The notes under the pieces are model-generated. The model was not told the DNA's origin. It made no database searches and saw nothing but the letters and a program-made list of their open reading frames with translations. A stretch of 64,000 nt of DNA, taken from Labia minor (Eukaryota; Arthropoda; Insecta; Dermaptera; Spongiphoridae). The stretch spans positions 21,942,720 to 22,006,719 of the forward strand of contig OY720346.1 in NCBI GenBank assembly GCA_963082975.1, given 5' to 3'. The stretch's first letter is position 1, and every line of letters starts with the position of its first letter. Shown piece after piece: positions 1-11,483 of this stretch. A program made the translations under genes and the position numbers.

Positions 1-975
1 CATTCAATCTCCTCTGTAAAGATAAAAATTGTCGATAAGCTTGATTTCTAGAATTTCCAAATTCAACATTATTTATATGAAATGACAATTTAACAATATA
101 TTGACCATATGGATTGCGAGTAGTGTGAATTTGATAATAAGTTTCACATATGAAATCATCTAAAGATCTAGAGCTCCTTTGATTTGTGTTTTCAATTTCC
201 AAAAATTGAGTTAATTGATTTGACAGATCAGTCAGTTGACAGGACACCGGTTGTGTTTTTTGCAAAATTCAATAACAATCATGTGTTGAAAGATTGATCT
301 GTCCAATGGATAGAAGAGAGAAACTTGTTCCTGAGCCAATAAGAACATCTTTTGAACGTGGTAAATGGAATTGTGGATCAGTTAATTAAATGTTTCGTAG
401 GAGCGTTAACATGTCACGTGGAAAAACTTGACTGGTACTCAGATCAGCAATTTGATTAACTGTCAAGAAGGATAGTGATCTTTAGAATTTATTATTCATG
501 GATTTGCCCTTTATTTGTATTAGATTTTTTGAGAAAGTTTGCATTCCATTAATTACTCCTATAGGAATAGAACATGTTTAATTATCAACGCTTTAGTGGT
601 TGTTTTTATTTACAATGGAACCCCGCAAACCAAACCACACACCGACACCCGCCATCGCGAATCCATCCAAGGAACACAAGCACACACACAGCGCCCCGAC
701 CGCCACCCCCTTGATCGCCACCAGGCGACCGCGGGGGCGGCAACCGAGGCGCCGCGCGCGCGCCCGCATCCCCCGAACAAACCCACAACAACAAGCATCA
801 ATACGCGGTCCAATCCACAAAATTCCACTATAGAACGTGTTTGTTTGGGAATTTAAAATTTATGTGTTAACGATTCAATAATGAAATTGGCAGTCGCACA
901 GGTATCGTGCACTGATTGAGCTGGTATGAAATTACCTGATGAATCCTGCATCATTATAATGGCACTCACCATTAA
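1..975 (-). mobile_element. BEL/Pao LTR retrotransposon pol relic (protease and following region)
   Basis: Read on the minus strand this is a decayed pol gene of a BEL/Pao retrotransposon. From 972 down to about 853 a frame reads like the aspartic-protease start, with MVSAIIMMQDSSGNF followed by ATANFIIESLTHKF, the usual residue block after the protease active site. The expected active-site DSG-like triad reads HDT. From about 462 to 390 it reads IADLSTSQVFPRDM, and from 386 down LTDPQFHLPRSKDVLIGSG, the family's 'LADP-F--P--IDILIG' signature. It then continues with CQLTDLSNQLTQFLEIE and QAYRQFLSLQRRLN, matching the segment just before the reverse transcriptase. In-frame stops, frameshifts and a deletion after 'LQKTQ' show it is dead. 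It runs off the left edge, so the RT should lie outside. A GC-rich insert breaks it at 612-826. Confidence in the family is high, in exact borders low. Confidence 0.8.
612..826. other. GC-rich, CpG-rich island inside the BEL/Pao relic
   Basis: About 215 bp of strongly C-rich (plus strand) sequence, including a run of alternating CG, in a window that is otherwise very AT-rich. It interrupts the BEL/Pao pol frame between the protease block and the IADLS block. Several frames on both strands stay open through it, as expected for GC-rich DNA without stop codons, so openness is not evidence of coding. No domain was recognised. It could be an insertion, a captured fragment, or a hypervariable part of the element. 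Confidence 0.6.
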
Positions 976-1366
976 TTGGAATCTGGGATGTTTAAGATAA
1001 ATCGCGCGTGAGATTGTGTGCGACTAATCATCTAGACGTATCATTATGAGATATTGTTAAATGATGGGTAGTGTTTTGAGGATTTTATAAACATCATGCG
1101 TTGATCAATCGAGAGAGAGTTGAAAGTTAGACACTTAAAAGGTGTATGATAGCCAGGAAGTTGGGTGTAATAAATGAATAGTCAAGTAGGTTCACAATGA
1201 ATGAATTTGTGTAATGTATATGATTAAATATCGGAAAAAGGAAGATACTAATTATATGAATAAATTAGTGATATGTATTGTAAAAAGTATCTCATGAAAA
1301 GTTTACTAATTATAAAAATTAATTAGTATGATATGTATGGAGACCATGAGGAGATAGATGTGGAAT

Positions 1367-1933
1367 GGATTTAATGAACATATCGTTCGACTCGTAGAAT
1401 AGCCATGAGGATACAGATACACCATAACCAAATGGATTTAATGAACATATCGTTCGATTCGTAGGATAGCCATGAGGATATAGATATACCATAACCAAAT
1501 GGATTTAATGAACATATCGTTCGATTCGTAGGATAGCCATGAGGATATAGATACACCATAACCAAATGGATTTAATGAACATATCGTTCGATTCGTAGAA
1601 TAGCCATGAGGATATAGATATACCATAACCAAATGGATTTAATGAACATATCGTTCGATTCGTAGGATAGCCATGAGGATATAGATACACCATAACCAAA
1701 TGGATTTAATGAACATATCGTTCGATTCGTAGAATAGCCATGAGGATACAGATATACCATAACCAAATGGATTTAATGAACATATCGTTCGATTCGTAGA
1801 ATAGCCATGAGGATACAGATATACCATAACCAAATGGATTTAATGAACATATCGTTCGATTCGTAGGATAGCCATGAGGATATAGATACACCATAACCAA
1901 ATGGATTTAATGAACATATCGTTCGATTCGTAG
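1367..1933. repeat. 67-bp tandem satellite, eight full units plus a partial
   Basis: Units start at 1367, 1434, 1501, 1568, 1635, 1702, 1769 and 1836, with a partial unit from 1903. Each starts GGATTTAATGAACATATCG and ends near ATAACCAAAT. Units differ only at a few positions, mainly TAGAAT/TAGGAT, ATACAG/ATATAG and ATACACC/ATATACC, so the array is young or homogenised. A more diverged piece precedes it at about 1341-1366. The same 25-bp sequence lies on both sides (near 1244 and 1932). Overlapping 64-residue minus-strand frames repeat every 67 bp and are an artefact of the array. Confidence 0.95.
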
Positions 1934-2219
1934 ATACTAATTATATGGATAAATTAGTATAATGTATATGAATAAAATTGATACAATACATATATTTACA
2001 TATTGTACCCTTGAGAGTTCTATAAAGAAGGTTTTGTTAACTTTGCAAATTGCAAAATTGCTATTTCTTGTTTAATTCTGAAATGTTTTAATAACTATAG
2101 TTACTATAGTATTTCTTGTATAATTTTGAAATGTTTGAATATCTCTAGTAATACCATTATTAGAAAAGATTATTTAAAAAACAATAATTAGCAATCAATA
2201 GCAGAAATATTAATTAATG

Positions 2220-2610
2220 ATAATAACAAAAATACCAATTAATAATGTATTGATATGTTTAATGTCGTTAATCTTTATAAGAATTAATTGATGGAATTGA
2301 CAAATTTTTAATTTATAATTTTGATAATAATAAGTAAATGATGGAATTAAAGAATATAGCGCCATTAATCTTTATAAGAATTGATTGATCGAATTGAAAA
2401 TTTAAAATTGATAATTTTGGTAATAATTAAATAATGGAATTAAAGAATATATCGTTATTAATTCTTATAAGAATTAATTGTTCGAATTGAAAATTTAAAA
2501 TTGATAATTGATTGAAAATTAAATTTTAATAATAATAATTAAACAATAGAATTAAAGGATACAGCGTTGTTAATAAGTTAAATTTGTAACTTATCTTAAT
2601 TTGATTGCGT
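2220..2610. repeat. Degenerate 93-97 bp AT-rich tandem repeat, about 3.5 units
   Basis: The phrase TTAATCTTTATAAGAATT recurs near 2268, 2365 and 2458, each time followed by a GAATTGA-like stretch and then ATGGAATTAAAG-like sequence. The period varies between 93 and 97 bp. No coding signal was seen. Confidence 0.7.
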
Positions 2611-3690
2611 TTCACGATGTTGATGGAGATCAGGTACTGATTTAGAAATGTTTTTCAATTTTTAATCTCGTTGTATGTAGATATTATCAGTCCATAACCT
2701 CACCAGGAGGCACCATTTGTTTCGTCGAAAACTAGTCCTTAAGCCTAATTCTCGTGCTTCAGTTTTAAACCCTTTTTTTGTTTACTGTAAAATAAATGTT
2801 TGGAGAAGGATTAAATATGAATAGGTATTATTAAATAATTATACTCAATTTGGGGTGTATATTGAAGAATTTATTAGCCCCAAGAAGGGAGAAAACCTTA
2901 GTATAACTAAGGAAAAAACTCCCTGAAGATTATTCCGTTGATGAAAGCTATATGCATACGTAAAGGAGTGTGTTTGTTATAAATGTTAATTGTATATAGT
3001 AATGATCAAGAGGTTTGATATATGATAATAGCCAATAGGCCTGATATAAATTCATTGAATGATCGTTCGTAATGGCGTCACAGTAAGTTGAGCCAGCGTT
3101 GAGCGAATCATTCGTATATATATATTAAATAAATACCTTTCGATTTGGAATATGTTATATTATAATACATTACGATTATACAATCCTGATGTACATGTTG
3201 AAATGTGAATATTGAAGAAAGAATAATTAATCCAATTCGTTGTGTAGAGAAACGTGTTGTCTTTTAGCTGTTGTCTTGCCGGCCAACCTCAAGCATGCAT
3301 CCAATATGTCTCCCTGCCCATCCACGCCAAGCTAATTTCCATCCCTCTCAGCATATACGAATCAAGGCGAGCCTATCCGAACCAACCCGAACCCTCAACA
3401 GTTACCTTAGTCTCATAATTCAAAAAACGTAGAATAATATTAATAGTAAATTATTAAGTGAAATTTAGATTTGGCTTAAACAATTTCTTATCATCTCTTG
3501 TTGGTTTTACTTGGATGTATTTTTTCTTTCTTTATCACAATATAGATTAAAATAAACTTTAATGTTGAATTATACTTACAAACTATATATACATTTATTT
3601 ATTATTCATTTTCAAATATCATTTCAAATACATTTGAAAAATCCTTCATTGAAAATTTAATGATGTAACAAAAATATTACAGAAAAAATC
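2611..3690. other. AT-rich non-coding stretch, nothing recognised
   Basis: No gene or named element was identified. Two less AT-rich patches (about 2690-2780 and 3260-3410) have no frame or domain that I can defend. They might be further decayed parts of the neighbouring BEL/Pao element, but no motif supports this. Confidence 0.4.
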
Positions 3691-3988
3691 ATCATCATCG
3701 GATTTATAGGCACTAAAAATCTTTAAAATAGGCACGCAACTAAACACTAAATATTTTTAAAATAGGCACTTTAAGGAATTTTAAAAACAAAGTGAAATAT
3801 GCAAACAAAGTGATATATGTTAAATTAGATGTAAAATTAGATTCACCTTTTATCCACTGCCGAAATAAGACTTCTTTGGATGATTTTGGTTTCGACATTG
3901 CTTGTCTCTTACAAATTTGACTTACTGGTTGCAATGAGAATACTTTAGGTGAATTCCCCAAAATAGGCTTTAATTTGTTTATCTAGCC

Positions 3989-4077
3989 CAGAGGTTCCCA
4001 AAGTGGTCTATATCGACCTCCAGGGGTCTATGGCAGCCTACAAGGGGTCTGCGGCAGCGAATAAAAAATTTGGGAAA
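3989..4077. mobile_element. Possible short hAT-like MITE
   Basis: It starts CAGAGGTTCCCAAAG, a common hAT-type end, and has an inverted TTCCCAAA/TTTGGGAA pair at 3995 and 4069. No clear 8-bp target duplication was seen, so this is tentative. Confidence 0.35.
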
Positions 4078-4158
4078 TGAATATGGAGGTCTACGTTAGT
4101 GGATCTCAAGACTTTTTACTTACATTATGCTATCTTACAATTCAATATGGCTCTTAAA

Positions 4159-4199
4159 AAAACAATACCTCTCTTACTATCGTCGGTCGGTAAAAAGTA
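4159..4199 (-). repeat. Isolated terminal fragment of family A
   Basis: About 40 bp matching only the outer end of family A (AACAATACCTC to CGTCGGTCGGTAAAA). The phrase ATGGCTCTTAAAA lies on both sides, so the fragment sits between near-duplicate flanks. Confidence 0.6.
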
Positions 4200-4564
4200 A
4201 ATTTTTTTTCCGACATGGCTCTTAAAAGATTTTTGATTTTTCAATAAGGCTCTAAAAAAAAAATTAATTCTACCCAAAACCAAAAAACATGGCAAGGGGT
4301 TTACGACACAAAAAAGTTGTGATCTAGCCACTAAGTGGCGACGAGGCGACCTGGCGCGACAAATGATTATTTCAAAATATTTTCCTGATTATTCGAAAGA
4401 AATTTTAAATTTAGGCTATGTATAGCTCGTAAAAAATGAAAATTGGCTATTATAACTTAAAATAGGCACTGAAAAAGGCATTTATAGATGAAATAGGCAC
4501 TAAAACCCAGAATCTGCCAAAATAGGCATTATAAGCACTAACAAATGCCTCTTATTTTATTCAG

Positions 4565-5985
4565 AATTTCATGAAATGTATATATATCATATTGACCTAA
4601 ATTTTAAGCCATAAATTAAAAAAGGCAAATAGGGTGAAATCCGATCCCTAATTATAACTGAAAAAAAAAAATTCCTTAAAGTTGATATCAACAATTCATT
4701 TTAATTTTTTTATTCATTTTTTTTTTAAATCATTCACAACCGTTTATAGAACTTTTTATTGGATTTATTGACCTTTCAACTTTTTTATTATTTTATTATT
4801 AAAAAAAAATAAATAATTTTAATAAAATATAATAGTAATCCGAGCCCTAATCATTATTATACATGATTTACATTATCAAATTATTAAATTGAAATTTACA
4901 TTTTTTTTCCTATTCTTTTCTTAAAATTATTATTTAATTAATGAATATCGAATTGAATTGATTTGTTTGTATCTTAATTGTTTAACTATTCCAAGCTAAG
5001 TACTCGTTCAAATTAAAATGAAATTAGAATAATGATTTTATAATCTATTCAATGATTTTTCAATGTGTTTCACATACCAAACAAACTCACTCATGGAATA
5101 AATATATCCACAAATACACATACACAAATGTATAAATACAATATATTAGTAATACAATATAAACCATTGTATGACCAAAAGTGAATTTAACATTTCATTC
5201 CTAATTAAAATGAGTCAACTAATCGCTTCAAATTTTGACTGATTACATAGTAAAATATTTGTTTAATATCTAAACCATATAATTAATCAAAATACAGTAC
5301 TTTATATTTATTTATTATTTAATGTTTAGAAAACAAACATTTAATTTATGATTATTCTAATGAATGCTCGAAATACTTCAATCTTTAGCAATAGACACTC
5401 AGAAATTCGTATTAAGGTATAACAATATATATCCAACACACCTGTAATAGACAATTTATTCTCTACATTTATAATCAAAACCTGTTTAGTTACCTACTTT
5501 TAGTCTAAATGAGCTCCATTGAAAAGCTATAAATTCATTAAACTAATAGCCATTTTGACGTTACTAATATACATAAATTAAGGCCATATATATTTACATA
5601 TAAATTAACGTATCAATTTAGATTATTTACTTCTATTTCTGTTAAAAATAAATATAGAATATCTTATTTCAAATATATATGATAACTATTTTCATAAAAT
5701 TTCTGTTTCAATAAATATTTTTTTTTTTTCAAATATGAAGATATTTTATTTATCTTTGAAATTCGGTATTTAAAATAAAATAAATAGAAATTTCTGATAA
5801 AAAGTGCATTATTAGAAAAAAATCTATAATTTTAATGATTTACTCTTTATTATTATTATTATTTTGCGTCTGGACCATCTAGGATCACGCAAAGCTCCCA
5901 TATACAAGGGTATTTATTGATAAGTGTGCCCATATATGAATGTTCTTTAGGTGTTAACTTTTATTCTTCTTTTTGAGTGCTCGTG
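4565..5985. other. AT-rich non-coding stretch, nothing recognised
   Basis: Low-complexity A+T with homopolymer runs. No exon, transposon end or RNA gene was identified. Confidence 0.5.
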
Positions 5986-5989
5986 AAGA

Positions 5990-6250
5990 TCCGGATCCTC
6001 CAGGTGACGGGTGGATTGGGTACCAACTGGAGTTATTCTCATCACGATCCATTGTTGCTTATGGTTGCTTGTTTTTGAGGTAGTCCTGCTTGTGCAGGGT
6101 TGTATAGAACCAGGGCTTGTCAGTTCCTGGAGCAGGAGGCAGCTGATGTTAAATTGAATTTATTAGAAAAATCCGTTCTTGGATAGAATCGAACGCCGAC
6201 TTCTTGTGTATAAGGTTGCCACGCTACACTCTCGGCCAAGCCACCTCCAT
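5990..6250 (-). mobile_element. tRNA-derived SINE (minus strand)
   Basis: On the minus strand, 6247 to about 6178 looks like a degenerate tRNA of the Leu/Ser type. It has an A-box-like TGGCCGAGAGTGTAGCG and a B-box-like GTTCGATTC, the internal RNA polymerase III promoter. No tRNA fold is complete, so it is not a functional tRNA gene. A less AT-rich body continues down to about 5990. An ATT microsatellite (6246-6272) abuts the head. No second copy was noticed in the window. Confidence 0.6.
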
Positions 6251-6359
6251 TATTATTATTATTATTATTATTCAATTTGTAGTTGCTGAAGATATTTTTA
6301 TTTTTATTTTCTAACCTGGACATGATAATTATACATAATTTAAATATCAATTTGAATAA

Positions 6360-6866
6360 AAAAAAAATAAATCGTTTTTTTTTTATTTCAAATAAGATAA
6401 AACTTTAATCAATCCATCTAAGTTATAGTGATTAGCAAGTGTACATGGGACTGAAGGTGTAAAATGAAAGAAATGAGCGGAAGGAAATTTTATTTTTTTG
6501 AAGTTGAATTTATATTGAATAATTATTTTATAATTTTTTTACGATCAAAATTTTTGATATATTTTTAAATCCTTTTTTGTTCATTTCTGTAATGATACTG
6601 AATAATGAGTACTTCAATCATTGTTTGAAGAATATATTTCCAGGAATAATTATATAAATTGGATGTTCTTAATTTATAATTATCTGTATATTAAGTGTAT
6701 ATACATTCATAATAAAATTAATTATAATTATAATATAAATATAATATAGATATTCAGATAGTGAGAAATTAATTTTGTAAAATATTTACAATGAATCGAG
6801 ATGACTTTGAGATTAAACATTATATTAATATGAATATTATTATTATTATTGTTTATATGAACATAG

Positions 6867-6910
<44 letters not shown>

Positions 6911-8480
6911 TTTTTAAAATCCATCCATCATATTCCTTTAATTAATATTCATTTAAAATGTTAATTAGAAAATTTCATATTTAATTAAAATATTTAATAA
7001 ATATGATCAAAATTAAATAAAATGAGATCTTTTAGAATAAATTAAATAATATAAATGATATTTGATTATTAAAAATAAAAGTAAAAATGTACTATATTAT
7101 ATTTTAGTGAGCTAATTTCTAGAATTAATATTAATATCTTTTATATTCATTATTAAACAGAAGTTAGCCATTGAAGAACTCTACATGAATTCACATCAAG
7201 GGTTTTATATTATACCAAAATATAACTCCTCGACTTTCGATAAAATGAATTAACTGATGATCTATTTGTTATGTTATGTCCATTTAGAGGATTTTATTAG
7301 ATAAGAAAAGTAGAATGGAGGATATTTATAATCTGTCCAGAAAATTTATTATTTTCCCAGGACATAACTCCAATATTCTTAAAAAAATATTCTCAAATTT
7401 TAAAAATTAATTTTCAAAATACCCACTGATGACACGATGAATCAGGTGCTTGGCATTATTAATGACTCTGCTGAAGCCATAAGACGAGAAATCGCCACAA
7501 AATATGATTCATAGTGTGTTGGTGTAATTTCGTTAAAACCTGTAAGACTATTTGCCGTCATTTAGGGGAAGTATTTTTAAAATAATTTTTTTTCAAAAAA
7601 TCTTGAAAGGTAGTTCCTTTTTTCTTTCCTGTGGTTAGAGGATTTTTATAGAGATCTTAAATACACTACTAATTATTTAGTCGCTTCATCTATTTAGATT
7701 GTTTTTGAACTTTAAATAAAAAAATCTCTTGATAAAGATACTTCTTAATAATTTCATCACCCTTTCTTATATATAAACAACGGTAAATTATTTTTTGATA
7801 TGTGCTCTGAATAATATATAATATTTGAAAGTTTTCTGTGCACGCTTGTCAATTGGAATGGAGCACTTCGGATGCTCCCAGAAGTGTGATTCACCGGCGT
7901 GACTCAAACTCACTCCTTCACTCTCACACTTTTCCTCCTGCTACCAGGAAAATATTGAAAATTTAAAGCATGAATCAGAGGCATTGCACCAAAATGAATC
8001 TCCATCCAACCAAAATAGACATTTCAGGGTATCTCTTCCCTAAACAGTTATTCAACTTTCATTACAACTTGAGGGAAAGTTAACAAAAATCTAATTTTAT
8101 GAAGATTTAATCAGAAGAACATGTAACGTTGTCTCCTTAGAGGATATTTTGATACTTTCTTGTGAAAACTAATAATACTATCATGGGAAATAATTAAAAT
8201 AGCTCTTGGAAATTTAAATTGATTATTTTAAAAGGTTTCTTATTCAATTATATATTTATATAATATGATATTACTTACCTATATTTAGTAGAGACATATA
8301 AGAAAATAAAAATTTAAAGGAATTCTCTGAACTCAAAATATAAATATTTTATATACAAATTATAAATTAATTAATTAATTAATTACAAATTTTATTTTAT
8401 ACAAAACATAATCAATTTTATATTAATATTAAAAATATTAGTATAATTTTTTGATTTAAATTTCAATCGAAAATATAGAA
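6360..8480. other. AT-rich non-coding stretch with one short coding-like relic
   Basis: Contains a (TA)n microsatellite near 6868-6907. At 7425-7514 a plus-strand frame reads TDDTMNQVLGIINDS then AEAIRREIATKYDS and a stop, with coding-like composition but no recognisable family. A less AT-rich patch at 7845-7950 was not identified. Otherwise nothing seen. Confidence 0.4.
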
Positions 8481-8488
8481 ACAACGTA

Positions 8489-8873
8489 TATCTAGAAACC
8501 GGAAGTGGTAGTATTACCGATCGACGATAGGAAGGGAAGAGTTATTTTCACACCTAATTTCACATGAGCAGATTTTTTACAAATCTCCACAAATCATGCA
8601 CTTTGTATTGGTTTTATCCTCGGGAAAATCATCTACATTAGTTTTTTCTTAATTTAAAATTATATGACGGTACCCAGCTCTTCATGACGTCACAGCCATT
8701 TCCTACTTATATATTTTAAATAAAATAAAATTAAAAATATTTATGTTATATCCATATCTGTTTTTTATTGCATTAATAGATACATTTAAAATATTTGAAA
8801 TTGTTTCTGTAGCTGGAAATTAATTATTTCATACCGTCGGTCGGTTCTGCGCCTGGCCACAGGTCAACTTATT
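8489..8873 (+). repeat. Family A, 5'-truncated copy
   Basis: Second half of the family only, from about AAACCGGAAGTGGTAG to the end GGTCAACTTATT. It carries the CRE-type pair at 8665 (degenerate) and 8685 (TGACGTCA). It faces the minus-strand copy at 9800, making an inverted pair. Confidence 0.85.
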
Positions 8874-9799
8874 TTTTACTGTTATATACCTTACTACAAT
8901 AGTTTTAAAAAGAGAATATTTGAAAAATATTATAATATAATATAATTCTTATTGCTCCATTAGTTGCATTCTTACCTACATAATGTAAAGAAAAAAAATA
9001 ATTTTTTATTTTAGGATGATTTGTTCTTATAATATTTACTTTGATTAATTTATATAATAATTTATTAAGCAAATTTTACATATTATGTAGTAATACAAAT
9101 ATATAAAATTTAATTCTAAATGAAAAATAAATCTGACCTTGTATTTAAATTTAAATACAGAACTCAAATACTTAGTTCATCCACATTGTTGTATACATTT
9201 TATTGTTAGCGGGGGACGGGATGAAAATTGTGATTAAAAACTGGGCTGCGAAAACTAAAAAATTAGAAAACATGGATATTGTTGATTTTTAATATATTTG
9301 GAATTATTTCACACATATTAATACAAATACGTGTTAATAAAATTTCATTAATTTACCTTCCTCTTTTCATCTAATTGAGTATGATAATTTGATTAATAAT
9401 TAAGAGTACATATACTGCTCATAATAATAACAATGATAAATTAAATATAAATGAATTTATTATTAATTTTCATAAAAATTAATTTATCAATATGAATTCT
9501 ACCAAGTTTAGTGTTAATTATTTAGATTGCAAATTTATCCTTGTATGATAATAATTATTATTGTAATTAATTTGTTTACTAATTTAACGATCCCAAGAAA
9601 CACGAGATGACTCCTTGGATCTCAACAAACAACCAACTTCTTTTAATAATAAACAAGAAGATCCTTTTTTTTTACAAATTTTCTTATTAAATACATAGTT
9701 CAAAATTTGGTTCATTAAATATTCTTTGTTAATCTAAATCTTTTATATGCTATATTAATAATTAATTAATATAACATAAATAGATAAAAAATGACATTA

Positions 9800-10428
9800 A
9801 ATAAGTTGACCTGTGAACAGGCACAGAACCGACCGACGGTTTGAAATAAAATAATTTCCCGCTTCATAAATAATTTCAAAAAATTTTAATGTATCTATTA
9901 ATGCATTAAAAAACAGATATGAATATAACCTAAATATTTTTAATTTTATTTTATTTATAATATATAAGTAAGAATTGGATGTGACTTCATGAAGGGCTGG
10001 GTGACGTCATATAATTTTAAATTAAGAAAAAACTAATGAAGATGATTTTCCCGAGGATTAAACCAATACAAAGTGCATGATTTGCGGAGATATGTAAAAA
10101 ATCTGCTCATGTGAAATTTTGTGTGAAAATAACCCTTCTCTTCCTATCGTCGATCGCTAATACTACCACTTCCGATTTCCGGATTTGCACCAAAAGTTGA
10201 TCAATTCATCATAATGATGCATTAAGTAAATATGCCAAATTTCATCAAAATCCGTTGAGCCGTTCAAGCCGTACACATCTATACGGACCGACGGACGGAC
10301 AGACATCATGCTAAAAATACTTTTTTCTGTTAAGAAAATGCATGATTCGTGGAGATATGAAAAATCTCCACATATGAAATTTGGTGTGAAAACAATACCT
10401 CCCTTACTATCGTCGGTTGGTAAAAAAA
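9800..10428 (-). repeat. Family A, full-length copy
   Basis: Both ends are present: AATAAGTTGACCTGTG at the left and a CGTCGGTTGGTAAAA end at the right. It contains both internal units, the GACGGACGGACAGACA tract and the 20-bp-spaced CRE-type pair at 9982 and 10002. Confidence 0.9.
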
Positions 10429-11377
10429 TGATTTGATCTAGTAAATTGGGGGAATATATAAATTTTTTATTAATATTATCAAATATTTATAGGTATATAT
10501 ATATATATATATATATATAACTGCCTGTGAATGAACTACATATTTCTTATTACAAAGAGAATTTATTTATCTACTCAAAAATTTTGCATATAAGTATATA
10601 AAAAAAAAAAAAATAAATGTTGTCAGAAAAATTGTTAAACATATCTATTTAATTTTGGCCTTATTTAGGTATTTTAAAAATTTATATTGAGTAACGCCTA
10701 GAAATAAAAACTCTCGGAAAATTATTTAGTTTGATGTTATCCAACATTCTTTTAAACGAAAAGTTTGAAGCTCTCCTCTCTCTCACTTCCTTAGATAAAA
10801 GAATCTTGTAATATCGATTCAATTAAATATTTATTAATTTAAAAATTGTTTGTAATACATGAAAGAGATTAATCTTGTGTCGATTGGAGTGGGTTGGTTT
10901 TATAATTTGATTTGCTTGCTACCACTTTAAACATATATATTTATATTTATATTTATATATGTCCAGTTCCTGTCTTTTAAAGTTTAATTTAAAAAAAAAA
11001 AACTATTTAATTTGTCTTTTGTAAATATAAAGTTTATATACTATTAAGGAGCCCTCTGGGTAAGATATTGGCTTCAAACTCCAGTCTTTAGAAATTAATG
11101 GAAAGTTTTTGTATAGATTTTCAATGGCTATTTAACTTGAAAGCTTAGGTTAACTTTTGAAAGTTTTTTCTTTTATTTATTAAAAACTTTTCTTACTTTT
11201 ATTTTAATTTACTACCATCATTTTATTTAAAATATTGACTCATTAATAAATCGGTTCTCTTTGTTATCATATACCTGCCTTGTTTTTTTTTGTTTTTTTT
11301 CTTTTTTTTTATAGTCATAGAGAAATATAGTCTCTTTAGAATACACTTTTGTATTCAATCAATTCTCTGTTGTCCAG
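10429..11377. other. AT-rich stretch upstream of the first visible BBOX exon
   Basis: Presumably intron of the BBOX-like gene, since the exon at 11378 begins inside a codon. It holds a (TA)n run at 10496-10519, homopolymers, and a pyrimidine-rich tract leading to the acceptor CAG at 11375-11377. No upstream exon was found. Confidence 0.5.
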
Positions 11378-11483
11378 GGAGGAGTTCGAGGTGAGGGCAA
11401 AAGCGGATGCAACCAACATCGCTTATTTATCCACCCCTCTGCAAATGCACTCGGATCTACCCTACTACGAGTACATGCCTGGG
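11378..11483 (+). CDS. Gamma-butyrobetaine dioxygenase-like gene, internal exon with H-x-D iron ligands
   Basis: The peptide starts EEFEVRAKADATNIAYL, continues through LQMHSDLPYY, and ends EYMPG. BBOX/TMLHE-family enzymes are Fe(II)/2-oxoglutarate dioxygenases. BBOX makes L-carnitine from gamma-butyrobetaine and TMLHE acts earlier on trimethyllysine. The H-S-D at about 11448-11456 fits the first two metal ligands, and the surrounding LHTDLPYYE-type block is the family's best signature. The acceptor is CAG at 11375-11377 and the donor GTAAGT follows at 11484. The exon begins with one base of a split codon and ends in phase 0, so it joins exon 39214 as PG|VNLLHC, as in homologues. There is no in-frame stop. 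Which of the two paralogues it is cannot be settled from this part. Upstream exons, including the N-terminal zinc-binding domain, are not seen here. Confidence 0.88.

Larger units (their letters stand above)
3700..4560. repeat. Cluster of scattered AAATAGGCA(C/T) motifs
   Basis: The short motif AAATAGGCAC or a one-base variant occurs at about 3703, 3726, 3757, 3959, 4460, 4490 and 4511. The copies are in direct orientation and irregularly spaced. Such motif clusters are often the subterminal binding sites of a DNA-transposon transposase. This is inference, since no transposase was found. The stretch also holds a small hAT-like piece and an isolated family A tip, annotated separately. Confidence 0.45.

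Noticed and set aside
593..856. Five open frames on both strands as a host gene
   Set aside because: GC-rich DNA lacks stop codons in all frames. The region lies inside a BEL/Pao relic and shows no domain.
1371..1900. Six overlapping 64-residue minus-strand open frames
   Set aside because: They repeat every 67 bp and are produced by the satellite unit, whose length is not a multiple of three. Not genes.
1367..1933. CRISPR array
   Set aside because: The 67-bp units are contiguous with no unique spacers, and the window is eukaryotic.
6178..6250. Functional tRNA gene
   Set aside because: Box-like motifs are present, but the stems of a tRNA do not form and the spacing is poor, so it is a SINE head.
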